Assembly: GCF_003970925.1 (NCBI RefSeq)
Contig: NZ_RWJF01000002.1
Span: 1-64,000, forward strand
Direction: 5' to 3'
Length of the DNA: 64,000 bases
Source of the DNA: Sphingomonas ginkgonis
GTDB taxonomy: Bacteria; Pseudomonadota; Alphaproteobacteria; Sphingomonadales; Sphingomonadaceae
Shown here piece by piece: positions 53,688 to 60,665 of the stretch. Every line of letters starts with the position of its first letter. Position 1 is the stretch's first letter. Both the position numbers and the translations under genes were made by a program. The notes under the pieces were generated by a model, which saw only the letters and a list, made by a program, of their open reading frames with translations, was not told the DNA's origin and ran no database searches.

Positions 53688-54350
53688 TTACCAATTGCCA
53701 TGTAACGGCTGCCTGTAAGTGGAAGGGGCAGGCGTGGAACTGGATCGCAGTTCGGCACGCGCCTGTCGCATGATCTGGAAGCCCCCCGAAAGACCCAGCA
53801 CCGCCATCAATGCGGCCACCAAAAGGTCAGGCCAGGCACTGTTGAGACCAAAGACGCCGCCTGCGGCCAGCACCACGGCGATATTGCCGATCGCATCGTT
53901 GCGCGAGCAGATCCAAACCGAGCGCATATTCGCGTCACCGCTGCGGAAGCGGTACAGCATGACTGCGACCAGCAGGTTTGCAATGAGCGCCGCGACCCCA
54001 ACGATGCCCATGACCTCGGCATGGGGTACAGTGCTGTGAAGCGCACCCCAGCCTGCCGCGAGTAGGACATAGAGCCCGAGCACGGCAAGCGTCGCTCCCT
54101 TCAGCATCGCTGCCCGCGCGCGCCAAGCTATCGCCATCCCGGCGACGCCCAAGCTGATCGCGTAGTTGGCGGCATCACCGAAGAAGTCGAGCGCGTCGGC
54201 TTGGAGCGCTTTCGACCCGCCCGTGATGCCGGCGACGATCTCGACCGCGAACATACCGCCATTGATGGCGAGCGCGATCCACAGCGCGCGCCGCCACTTC
54301 GGGTCATTGAGGGTGCCCGCCTTGTCGGACGCGCAGCTCGTGCAGGCCAT
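53688..54350 (-). CDS. CDF-family cation transporter under CadR-type control
   Basis: Inner-membrane transporter of 220 residues with six hydrophobic segments. The CDF signature SKALQADALDFFGDAANYAISLGV carries the metal-ligating Asp residues, with a second pair in WICSRNDAIGNIAVVL. An N-terminal CTSCASDKAG may bind metal. It lacks the usual C-terminal domain. The divergent MerR-family gene and the dyad promoter between them indicate metal-inducible expression. I chose ATG 54350 (GAGGTGG ahead). Confidence 0.85.
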   Translation of the reverse strand: MACTSCASDKAGTLNDPKWRRALWIALAINGGMFAVEIVAGITGGSKALQADALDFFGDAANYAISLGVAGMAIAWRARAAMLKGATLAVLGLYVLLAAGWGALHSTVPHAEVMGIVGVAALIANLLVAVMLYRFRSGDANMRSVWICSRNDAIGNIAVVLAAGGVFGLNSAWPDLLVAALMAVLGLSGGFQIMRQARAELRSSSTPAPSTYRQPLHGNW

Positions 54351-54382
54351 GTTCGCCACCTCGATAGAATCGATCTGGCAGC

Positions 54383-54414
54383 CTATATGCACCCTCTAGT
54401 CACTAGAGGGTCAA
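54383..54414 (-). promoter_or_regulatory. CadR/ZntR-type promoter-operator
   Basis: On the minus strand TTGACC (54414-54409) and ATATAG (54388-54383) are 20 bp apart, the long spacer typical of MerR-family targets. The spacer holds an interrupted palindrome ACCCTCTAGT-C-ACTAGAGGGT (54391-54411). It fires towards the CDF transporter. Confidence 0.8.
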
Positions 54415-54419
54415 GCGCC

Positions 54420-54848
54420 ATGTCTGAGAAACTGACGATCGGGAAGCTGGCCTCGGCGACGGGCACGAAGGTCGAGACGATCCGCTATTACGAACAGATC
54501 GGCTTGCTGCCGGCCCCAGCGCGGTCGGCCGGCAATTATCGAACCTACGAGGGCGAGCATCTGCGGCGCTTGTCCTTCATTCGTCGGGCGCGGGACCTCG
54601 GGTTTTCGATTGATCAGGTGCGGGAGCTGATGGGGCTGGCCGATCGTCGCGAGCAATCCTGCATGGCCGTGGACGTGATCGCCAACCAGCACCGAGATGC
54701 GATTACGCGGAAGATCGCCGACCTGACCGCCCTCGCGGGCGAACTGGACGCGCTGATCGACTCCTGTAGCCGCAACACCGTGGCCGACTGCAGGATCATC
54801 GAAGCCCTCGGCCCGAGCGTGGAGACGGCTGATGCGCTAAACGGTTGA
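54420..54848 (+). CDS. CadR/ZntR/PbrR-type MerR regulator
   Basis: MerR-family activator of 142 residues. The winged helix is LTIGKLASATGTKVETIRYYEQIGLLP. Three Cys fit the ZntR/CadR/PbrR divalent-metal type: one in REQSCMAVD (about residue 82), and the pair in DSCSRNTVADC near residue 120-130 with eight residues between them. I chose ATG 54420; the open frame extends upstream through the promoter. It diverges from the CDF transporter. Confidence 0.9.
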   Translation: MSEKLTIGKLASATGTKVETIRYYEQIGLLPAPARSAGNYRTYEGEHLRRLSFIRRARDLGFSIDQVRELMGLADRREQSCMAVDVIANQHRDAITRKIADLTALAGELDALIDSCSRNTVADCRIIEALGPSVETADALNG

Positions 54849-54856
54849 TCTAACCT

Positions 54857-54871
54857 GTTCCCTTTACGTTC
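54857..54871 (+). promoter_or_regulatory. Alphaproteobacterial LexA (SOS) box
   Basis: GTTC-CCTTTAC-GTTC is an exact match to the alphaproteobacterial LexA box GTTC-N7-GTTC. It lies 34 bp upstream of umuD, so umuD and umuC are probably SOS-induced by host LexA. Confidence 0.88.
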
Positions 54872-54905
54872 CGTCGCACGTTACAAGGACGCGAAGGGAA
54901 TCATA

Positions 54906-55337
54906 ATGCTGCCACTCATGCAGCCGGTCCCGCTCGCCGACGTACCGAGGGGGACCGTTCTCCGCATCGTTGGCGCAGCAGGAGCCGGCTTTCCAAGCCC
55001 CGCCCAGGATTGGGAGGATGACGCGATAAGCCTGATCGAGCTGCTTCGGCTCGATCGGGCGGCGAGTTTCGTGTTCCGGATCAGCGGCAGCAGCATGCTG
55101 GAGGCTGGTATCCACGATAACGACGTGGTGGTGGTCGATCGCGATATGCGTCCGGCGGAAGGGCACATAGTCATCGCGATCGTCGACGGGGGGTTCGTCT
55201 GCCGTCAGCTCGTTCACCGGCGCGGTGCTGCGTTCCTCGAGGCGCGCAATAGTCAGCAACGCTATGAGGCGACGCCAGCAGACGGGGTTGAGATATGGGG
55301 TGTCGTGCGGACCGGTGTCCGTGATTACCGGCGCTAG
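54906..55337 (+). CDS. umuD: UmuD-like S24 protein with altered catalytic Lys
   Basis: Translesion polymerase accessory of 143 residues. It carries the GFPSPAQDW block before the cleavage region and the S24 catalytic Ser in ISGSSMLEAGI (about residue 60). The position of the catalytic Lys, usually in an FTVKKL-like strand, here reads FVCRQL, so Lys seems replaced by Arg. This could abolish self-cleavage. It starts at ATG 54906 under a LexA box, four bases before umuC. Confidence 0.88.
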   Translation: MLPLMQPVPLADVPRGTVLRIVGAAGAGFPSPAQDWEDDAISLIELLRLDRAASFVFRISGSSMLEAGIHDNDVVVVDRDMRPAEGHIVIAIVDGGFVCRQLVHRRGAAFLEARNSQQRYEATPADGVEIWGVVRTGVRDYRR

Positions 55338-55341
55338 GCCC

Positions 55342-56604
55342 ATGTCCTGGGCGATCGTCGACATAGCCAATTTCTACGTCAGCGCGGAGCGGCTGTTCGA
55401 TCCCTCCTTACGCGGTGTGCCGGTTATCGTCCTGTCCAACAACGACGGGTGCGCGGTCGCCCGCAGCGAGGAAGCGAAGGCGCTCCACGTCCGGATGGGT
55501 GAGCCGGTCTTCAAGATCCGCGATCGGATCAAGCGGCACGGCATCCAGCTCCGGTCTAGCAATTATGAGTTGTATTCCGACCTGAACCGGCGGTTCAACG
55601 CCGTGATTGCCGAGCACTCCGATACGGTGGAAATCTACTCGATTGACGAGAGCTTCTTCCGGCTGCCGGTGCTGCCAAACGGCCTCGGCGATGTGAAGGT
55701 GGCGCATATGGTCCGTGAGGACATCGTCCGATCAGTCGGACTGCCGACCCGGATCGGGCTCGGCCCGACGCGCACGCTCTCGAAGGTCGCGAATGCCTTG
55801 GCAAAAGCGACCGAGAAGGTCTGGGGCGGGGTGGTCGACCTCCACGACGTAGAGTTGCGACGGCGTCTGTTCGAACATTGGCCGGTCGGGGAAGTGTGGG
55901 GGATCGGCGGTGCGCTCGAAGCGCGGCTACGGCCCCTCGGGGTGAAGACGACGGCGGATCTCGCTGCGCTGCCGCCTGCGGTCGCGCGCGATGTCGGGAC
56001 GGTCGTCCTCGAACGCCTCGTGCGGGAGCTGGGCGGGGTCGAGTGCGACGACTTCAAGGTCGCTCCCGAACCGCTCAAGGCGACCGCAGTGACACGGCAG
56101 TTCGGCGAACCTGTCACCTCGCTCGTCGAGTTACGCGAGGCGATGGCACGACGTGCGGCGAGGGCGGCAGAGAAGATCCGTGCTCAAGGGTTGGCGGCGA
56201 GCCGGCTGATCGGCTTCGCCCATGGCTCCCGATACAAGCCGAACCCGCCTTCGGCGTCGCGATCGGCGCGGCTGTCGCCTCCGACCAACGATCCCCGTGT
56301 CATCGTCGGGATCGCGACAAAGATGATGGAGGCGATGTTTGAGCCGGGCGGGGTCTATACCAAGTGCGGCGTGCTGCTGGAGGACCTGACGACGGAAGGG
56401 CGGGGCCAAGCCGACCTGTTCGCAACGCCTGACCCCAAGGCCCCGGCCTTGCTGGCAGCAATGGACGGGCTCAACGACCGCTTTGGACGCAACACCGTTG
56501 TCTTGGCAGCGCAGGGCTGCGGGGCACGATCGTTCGACACCAAACGATCGCAAAAAAGCCCGGCCTGGACGACGCGGATCGGGGAGATACCGGTCGCTCG
56601 CTAG
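55342..56604 (+). CDS. umuC: UmuC Y-family DNA polymerase V subunit
   Basis: Translesion DNA polymerase of 420 residues. The Y-family active site is intact: VDIANFYVSAERLF with the first Asp, SNNDGCAVARSEEAKALHV, and YSIDESFF with the Asp-Glu pair. The C-terminal little-finger and UmuC-specific regions follow (VTRQFGEPVTSLVELREAM). I chose ATG 55342; the open frame reaches back into umuD. Co-transcribed with umuD under the LexA box. Confidence 0.94.
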   Translation: MSWAIVDIANFYVSAERLFDPSLRGVPVIVLSNNDGCAVARSEEAKALHVRMGEPVFKIRDRIKRHGIQLRSSNYELYSDLNRRFNAVIAEHSDTVEIYSIDESFFRLPVLPNGLGDVKVAHMVREDIVRSVGLPTRIGLGPTRTLSKVANALAKATEKVWGGVVDLHDVELRRRLFEHWPVGEVWGIGGALEARLRPLGVKTTADLAALPPAVARDVGTVVLERLVRELGGVECDDFKVAPEPLKATAVTRQFGEPVTSLVELREAMARRAARAAEKIRAQGLAASRLIGFAHGSRYKPNPPSASRSARLSPPTNDPRVIVGIATKMMEAMFEPGGVYTKCGVLLEDLTTEGRGQADLFATPDPKAPALLAAMDGLNDRFGRNTVVLAAQGCGARSFDTKRSQKSPAWTTRIGEIPVAR

Positions 56605-56636
56605 GCGACGTCGGTGGGATCGGTATATCTGACGCC

Positions 56637-57269
56637 ATGTGTAACCGTGCCCGCATGTCGAATGAGCCCGAGACCCTTTGGGGATCGGCCGCGAAGCTGT
56701 TCAGCGAACGACCCCGCGACAATCGGTTCGACCCTCGTGAGCTGCGCCCCAAGAGCCGCAACTATGTCATTCGCGAACAGGGCGGGGAGCGGGCCTGGGA
56801 CGTGATGACCTGGGACGTGCTCGGCGGGAAAGCTGCATGGCCGATGACCAACGTGCGCCAGCTCGGGCTTTCGCAATGGCGCAGGCTGGCAGAGAAGCCG
56901 GAGAACCGCTGCCTCGTGCCGCTGACCGAGTTTTGCGAGTTCACGCCTGACAAGCATGATCTGGGCGACGGCAAGCCTCCGCTCAAAGGGGAGATGTGGT
57001 TCGGCGTGACCGATCAGCCGGTGTTCGCGGTAGCCGGCTTCTGGCAGCGCACAGAGGGCGGAAACGGCTTTACCATGGTGACGTGCGATCCGAACACGCT
57101 GGTCGCGCCGATCCACCCCAAGGCAATGATTACGATCCTCGCGCCCGAGGACATCGATACGTGGCTGCGCGGCTCCTATGACGATATCGTCGCCCTGCAG
57201 AAGCCCTATGATCCTGACAAGATGGCGGTGCGGGGGCCTGTCTTCCCGACCCGACGCGACGAACGCTAG
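56637..57269 (+). CDS. SRAP-family (YedK/HMCES) abasic-site protein
   Basis: SOS-response-associated peptidase-type protein of 210 residues that crosslinks to abasic sites in single-stranded DNA. The catalytic Cys is residue 2 (MCNR). A Glu-bearing motif occurs as CLVPLTEFCEF and the His as PIHPKAMITIL, slightly different from the usual HxRMP. It lies 32 bp after umuC in the same direction, consistent with an SOS unit that protects single-stranded plasmid DNA during transfer. Confidence 0.9.
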   Translation: MCNRARMSNEPETLWGSAAKLFSERPRDNRFDPRELRPKSRNYVIREQGGERAWDVMTWDVLGGKAAWPMTNVRQLGLSQWRRLAEKPENRCLVPLTEFCEFTPDKHDLGDGKPPLKGEMWFGVTDQPVFAVAGFWQRTEGGNGFTMVTCDPNTLVAPIHPKAMITILAPEDIDTWLRGSYDDIVALQKPYDPDKMAVRGPVFPTRRDER

Positions 57270-57276
57270 GCTCCGC

Positions 57277-58569
57277 CTAGCGGCTCCGATCCTTGCCGCG
57301 ATCTGGCGGCGGTGTACCCGGGGAGGGTGGCAGCGCGGACGTCCCTTCGAGCGCAGCCCCGGTCTTGATCCGGTCGGCGATGAGCTGGCGGGTAGACTCC
57401 CCGACCGCGTTGACCATGCGCGCGCTTTCGCCGCGGTCACGCGCCTTCTGCATGGCGTCGTCGACGATCGCCTGGGCGGGCGCGAGACGTGGATCGGCGT
57501 GGTTCTTCTCGGCGGTGTTCTTCAGGAACGCCTCGGCAAGCCGTTCCTGGCCCGGTGAGGCACCGGGAGGTAGGATCGGCCGCTCCAGCGAGCGGATGGC
57601 GCGCTGAAGCTGTGCCGGTTGCTGCGAGTTGATCTGCGAGCCGAGCGCAGCTCCGATCTCACGCACGCGCTCGAGCGGGGTTTGCTGGGGCGTGATGACC
57701 GCATCGACCTGCCGGACGCCGAGATAGGTGAGCAGGTGCGATTGATAGATCGGCCCCTTGGCGTGACGGACGTAGGCCAGCTCGGTGCGCGCATTGGCGA
57801 TGGTCGCGGACGACGCGCCTTCCTTGACGAGACTGCGCAGCCGGTCGGCCGCCTGATGACGCGCAGCGGGGAGGTAGCGTTCCAGCTCCTCGCGCGCCTT
57901 GCCGAGCGTCACCCGGTAACGCTGTCCCTCGGGTGGCGCGCGCTGGGGCAGCAAGGCGATCCCGGCGGGGCCGATACGCGCTTCGGGCGCGAGGTCGCGC
58001 CGGATCGCCGTCTCAGCGAGCACCGCCGCCATGGGTCGGTGATCGCCGGTGAGGAAGCCGTGCCGGGACGCATCCATCCAGGCGGTCTTGTCAATCGAGG
58101 CGATCCGGATCGGGTGGCCAGCATCGCGCGCGAGCTGGGCGGCGTGATGGCGCATCGTCCGCCCGTTGCCCTCGCGAAAGGGGTGGATGGCGTTCATTTC
58201 GTTGATGTGGTTGCCGAGCCGGTCGAAAAACTCGTCACGGGTGAGGCCCTTCAGGGTGTCACCCGTGCTGATATCGGCGAAGCGCTTGTCGAGTTCGCGC
58301 GCAATGTAGGGGACGTGCGCGAAGTTTGACCCGCCCTTGGCGATGTTGACGCTACGGTCCTGGCCTGCCCACTCGTACAGGTCCTGGAAGAGATGCCGAT
58401 GGAGAGCGCGATAGCCGTCTGCCGTGGTCGGAAAGGTCAGGCGCGCGGCTTCGGCCCCCCGCGCCTGGGTCAGTCTCCGCTCGGCTTCTGTGAGGGTCTT
58501 GTCGTCCGTGATCCCAAGCCGGTTCCGAAGTGTGTCCGTATCGGGATAGGTGTAGGGATCGTCTGCCAA
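57277..58569 (-). CDS. Fic-domain toxin (VbhT-like) with long C-terminal extension
   Basis: Fic-family AMP-transferase of 430 residues. The active-site motif HPFREGNGRTMRHHA lies near residue 138. The Fic core covers about residues 1-190 and is followed by an unassigned C-terminal region of about 240 residues, Ala/Arg/Gln-rich, that could hold a BID-type T4SS signal. I chose TTG 58569, two bases after the antitoxin stop. Conjugation-linked FicTA modules are known in alphaproteobacteria and gave rise to Bartonella effectors. Confidence 0.85.
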   Translation of the reverse strand: MADDPYTYPDTDTLRNRLGITDDKTLTEAERRLTQARGAEAARLTFPTTADGYRALHRHLFQDLYEWAGQDRSVNIAKGGSNFAHVPYIARELDKRFADISTGDTLKGLTRDEFFDRLGNHINEMNAIHPFREGNGRTMRHHAAQLARDAGHPIRIASIDKTAWMDASRHGFLTGDHRPMAAVLAETAIRRDLAPEARIGPAGIALLPQRAPPEGQRYRVTLGKAREELERYLPAARHQAADRLRSLVKEGASSATIANARTELAYVRHAKGPIYQSHLLTYLGVRQVDAVITPQQTPLERVREIGAALGSQINSQQPAQLQRAIRSLERPILPPGASPGQERLAEAFLKNTAEKNHADPRLAPAQAIVDDAMQKARDRGESARMVNAVGESTRQLIADRIKTGAALEGTSALPPSPGTPPPDRGKDRSR

Positions 58570-58571
58570 GG

Positions 58572-58829
58572 TCAGGCTGCGATCTGGCTGGTTCCTGGCT
58601 TGTAGAGGCCTAGGATGATGGACGGCATGAGCGAGGGCGGCACGCCCTCGTCCAGCATCATCGCGAACATCGCGTCCTCGTCGCCGGTCGGCGTCATGTC
58701 CTCGATGACGAGGTTGGCGCGCGCCTCGGCAACGTCCTCGCGCCACAACGCGATCTGCTCGGCCGTGCCGCGCTCGAACGTCATCGAGCGGATACGGCCG
58801 CGCAGCACCTCAAGATCGATCTGGCTCAT
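58572..58829 (-). CDS. VbhA/FicA-type antitoxin
   Basis: Small acidic protein of 85 residues directly before the Fic toxin. The stretch REDVAEARANLVIEDM aligns with the inhibitory helix of VbhA (pattern S/TxxxEG), with the central Glu kept and Ser and Gly changed to Asn and Asp. The following segment matches the VbhA tail pattern in spacing. Starts at ATG 58829 with GGAAGGA upstream. It should block ATP binding in the Fic active site. Confidence 0.75.
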   Translation of the reverse strand: MSQIDLEVLRGRIRSMTFERGTAEQIALWREDVAEARANLVIEDMTPTGDEDAMFAMMLDEGVPPSLMPSIILGLYKPGTSQIAA

Positions 58830-58912
58830 GACGTATCCTTCCGTCGTTAACCCTACGCTCAACGGCGCGATTCCTCAACAAATCACTGCCTAATACCAAT
58901 GAGCCGAAGGGG

Positions 58913-59299
58913 TTAGTATTCGCTCGCAAGCATGATGGTGAGCACCCGCTTGGTCAGCCGCTCGTCCCATGGCGCTTCGCTGCCGTAGGTGAGGCTCGGG
59001 TCGTAATAGTCGACTTTCCAGAACACAGTCTGGGCAATGGCCCCGACGTCGTCTGGCCGGTCCTCCGACCACGCTCCGCTCGCGAGCTTATAGACCGCGC
59101 CAAAGTCGTGCTCCCCATACGGATCGTTGTCGCCGTCGAACCGCGAATATCGGGTAATCGCGACCAGTGCCGCAAGACGGTCCAGCTCTGTCAGCGACTG
59201 GAATCCGATCGTGACGTTGGCGAGGCTGGCGGTGCCGGGGTTCTGGCGGACCGCGTCGTTGAGACGGCGGATGGTGTCGATCTGCTCGGGGGTTGCCAT
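58913..59299 (-). CDS. DUF3768 protein
   Basis: Protein of 128 residues matching the DUF3768 pattern: IRRLNDAVRQNP near the start, YSRFDGDNDPYGEHDFGAV in the middle, VFWKVDYYD and RVLTIMLASEY at the end. Function is unknown; the family is common on alphaproteobacterial plasmids and integrative elements. ATG 59299 is preceded by AGGAGGATC. The structured repeat element copy A lies directly upstream and is probably its leader. Confidence 0.8.
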   Translation of the reverse strand: MATPEQIDTIRRLNDAVRQNPGTASLANVTIGFQSLTELDRLAALVAITRYSRFDGDNDPYGEHDFGAVYKLASGAWSEDRPDDVGAIAQTVFWKVDYYDPSLTYGSEAPWDERLTKRVLTIMLASEY

Positions 59300-59322
59300 G
59301 GCTTGATCCTCCTTCTTGGCAT

Positions 59323-59527
59323 GGGCCGCAAGGCCACTCGGCCTCACGGCCCTGCCTGTCCGGCGAGGACGGGATGGGGAGGGGCAGCGAGAATCTTGGA
59401 AAGCTGGCGCGGGCGAGCCGCCCTAGCGCGGCCGGCCCTTTGGGTCGGGTGCCGCGCTCGGCGGATTACACGGGCGGCAAGATTGTCGTTCGGGAACGAA
59501 AGGGCGGAGCCCTTGGCGTTCCCCGCG
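59323..59527 (-). ncRNA. Candidate structured leader element, copy A
   Basis: A ~176-bp core (59352-59527) similar by eye (about three quarters identical) to 62790-62969, plus a gene-proximal hairpin (59323-59352). Stems include CCGGCCC/GGGTCGG (59432-59448), a GGGAACG/CGTTCCC stem enclosing AGGGC/GCCCT (59492-59523) and a hairpin just before an AAGAAGGAG ribosome site. In copy B these stems have partly different sequences but keep pairing. The minus strand is the likely transcript, as the 5' leader of the DUF3768 gene; no transcript evidence is available. Confidence 0.55.
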
Positions 59528-59632
59528 GCGAAGCCGCCATCGCAACAGCGCCCACCCCCGGTGGTCATTACTGAGCCGGTCGCCAATCGGAGATCGCGCG
59601 GCTATCCAGGCGTCCTGATTTGGGAGAACACC

Positions 59633-59909
59633 ATGAACAATGCCGAACTTGCCGAGACGCTGGTTGCGAACCACAACCTGAGCAAGGCCGATGCCCGCAA
59701 GGTCGTGGACGATCTGATGGCCGCGATCGTCGCGGCCGCAGCGAAGGGCGAGGAGGTGTCCTTGTCCGGCTTCGGCAAGTTCAAGGATCAAGGACAGCCC
59801 GGCGCGCGAAGGGCGCAATCCTTCCAACGGCGAGACCATTCAGATCGCAGCCTCGAAGAAGCTGACGTTCGTCCCCGCCAAGGCGGTCAAGGATGCGCTG
59901 AACGGCTGA
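59633..59909 (+). pseudogene. HU-family DNA-binding protein with a frameshift
   Basis: The frame begins NNAELAETLVANHNLSKADARKVVDDLMAAIV, the normal start of HU, and continues to SLSGFGKFK. After that one extra base (probably A 59787) shifts the frame. In the other frame the expected end is visible: DSPAREGRNPSNGETIQIAASKK, then LTFVPAKAVKDALNG and a TGA at 59907. Removing one base gives a 91-residue HU protein. It may be a real lesion or a sequencing error. Confidence 0.82.
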
Positions 59910-59982
59910 GCCGTGTGTGGCTGCGCCGATCGCGCAGCCACCTTCGCGAATACGCGACTTTCTGCTTTCGTTCTCGGTGCCG

Positions 59983-60486
59983 ATGATTCAGAATCCGGCC
60001 ATGCCGATCATGCCGGAACATCGTTGGCTCTACCCGATCGACTGGCCGGAGCTGTCGAAGATGATCCGGTTCGGCCGGGCCGGGGGTCGGTGCGAGCATT
60101 GCCGGCGCCCGCACGGGGCTCGCGTCTTCCATCTTGGTGACGGGCGATGGTGGGATGCCGATCGCCGCCAGTGGCGCGACGGGCGGGGACGCCGCATCCG
60201 GGTTGCCGGTGCGGACATCGCCGCGATCGTTCGGCTCACCCGAGTGTATATCGCCTGCGCGCACCTGAACCACGATCCGACCGACAACGGACCGCGCAAC
60301 CTCGCCGCGCTTTGTCAGCGCTGCCACATGATCCACGACGCCGCCGAGCATCGCCGGCGTCGCTGGTACAACGCCTATCGGAGGCGCGCGCTCGGAGATT
60401 TGCTGGCGCTCCTCGATAGAATGCCGACCGTCAGCATGCAGGGTGTGCCACGTGGCACACCTCTCCAGCAGCTCACTACCGCCTAA
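59983..60486 (+). CDS. HNH-motif protein
   Basis: Basic protein of 167 residues with a Zn-binding/HNH-like core: CEHCRRPHGA near residue 40, then YIACAHLNHDPTDNGPRNLAALCQRCHMIHD near residue 105. The order CxxC, His-Asn, CxxC, His fits HNH endonucleases. Starts at ATG 59983 or ATG 60001. The C-terminal tail contains the parS-like palindrome copy 5, read as VPRGTP. Function is unknown; it could be a plasmid-borne nuclease. Confidence 0.7.
   Translation: MIQNPAMPIMPEHRWLYPIDWPELSKMIRFGRAGGRCEHCRRPHGARVFHLGDGRWWDADRRQWRDGRGRRIRVAGADIAAIVRLTRVYIACAHLNHDPTDNGPRNLAALCQRCHMIHDAAEHRRRRWYNAYRRRALGDLLALLDRMPTVSMQGVPRGTPLQQLTTA
60443..60460. promoter_or_regulatory. parS-like palindrome, copy 5
   Basis: Identical 18-bp palindrome GTGTGCCACGTGGCACAC in the last codons of the HNH gene, next to the hairpin-rich gap between convergent genes. 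Confidence 0.75.
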
Positions 60487-60512
60487 TCCTTGTCGCGACA
60501 CGACGTCGCCAC

Positions 60513-60654
60513 GGCGCCGCCCGGCCTCGTGTCGGGCGGCGCCCCGCGGACCTGAAAGGGCTGCGGGCGCGCCAGTCCGCCAGGGCTGGCGCGCCGGCGA
60601 TGGGGCCGCTGGCGTTGAAAAGGGAGGGAAGGGGGCCGATTATTACCGGCCCCC
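60513..60654. terminator. Three strong hairpins between convergent genes
   Basis: Three perfect stems lie in the gap between the HNH gene and the ParB-like gene: 60513-60543 (11 bp), 60566-60595 (10 bp) and 60631-60654 (8 bp, GGGGGCCG/CGGCCCCC, loop ATTATTAC). They probably terminate transcription from both sides; none has a clean T-run. Confidence 0.6.
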
Positions 60655-60665
60655 GGCCTTGCTGT

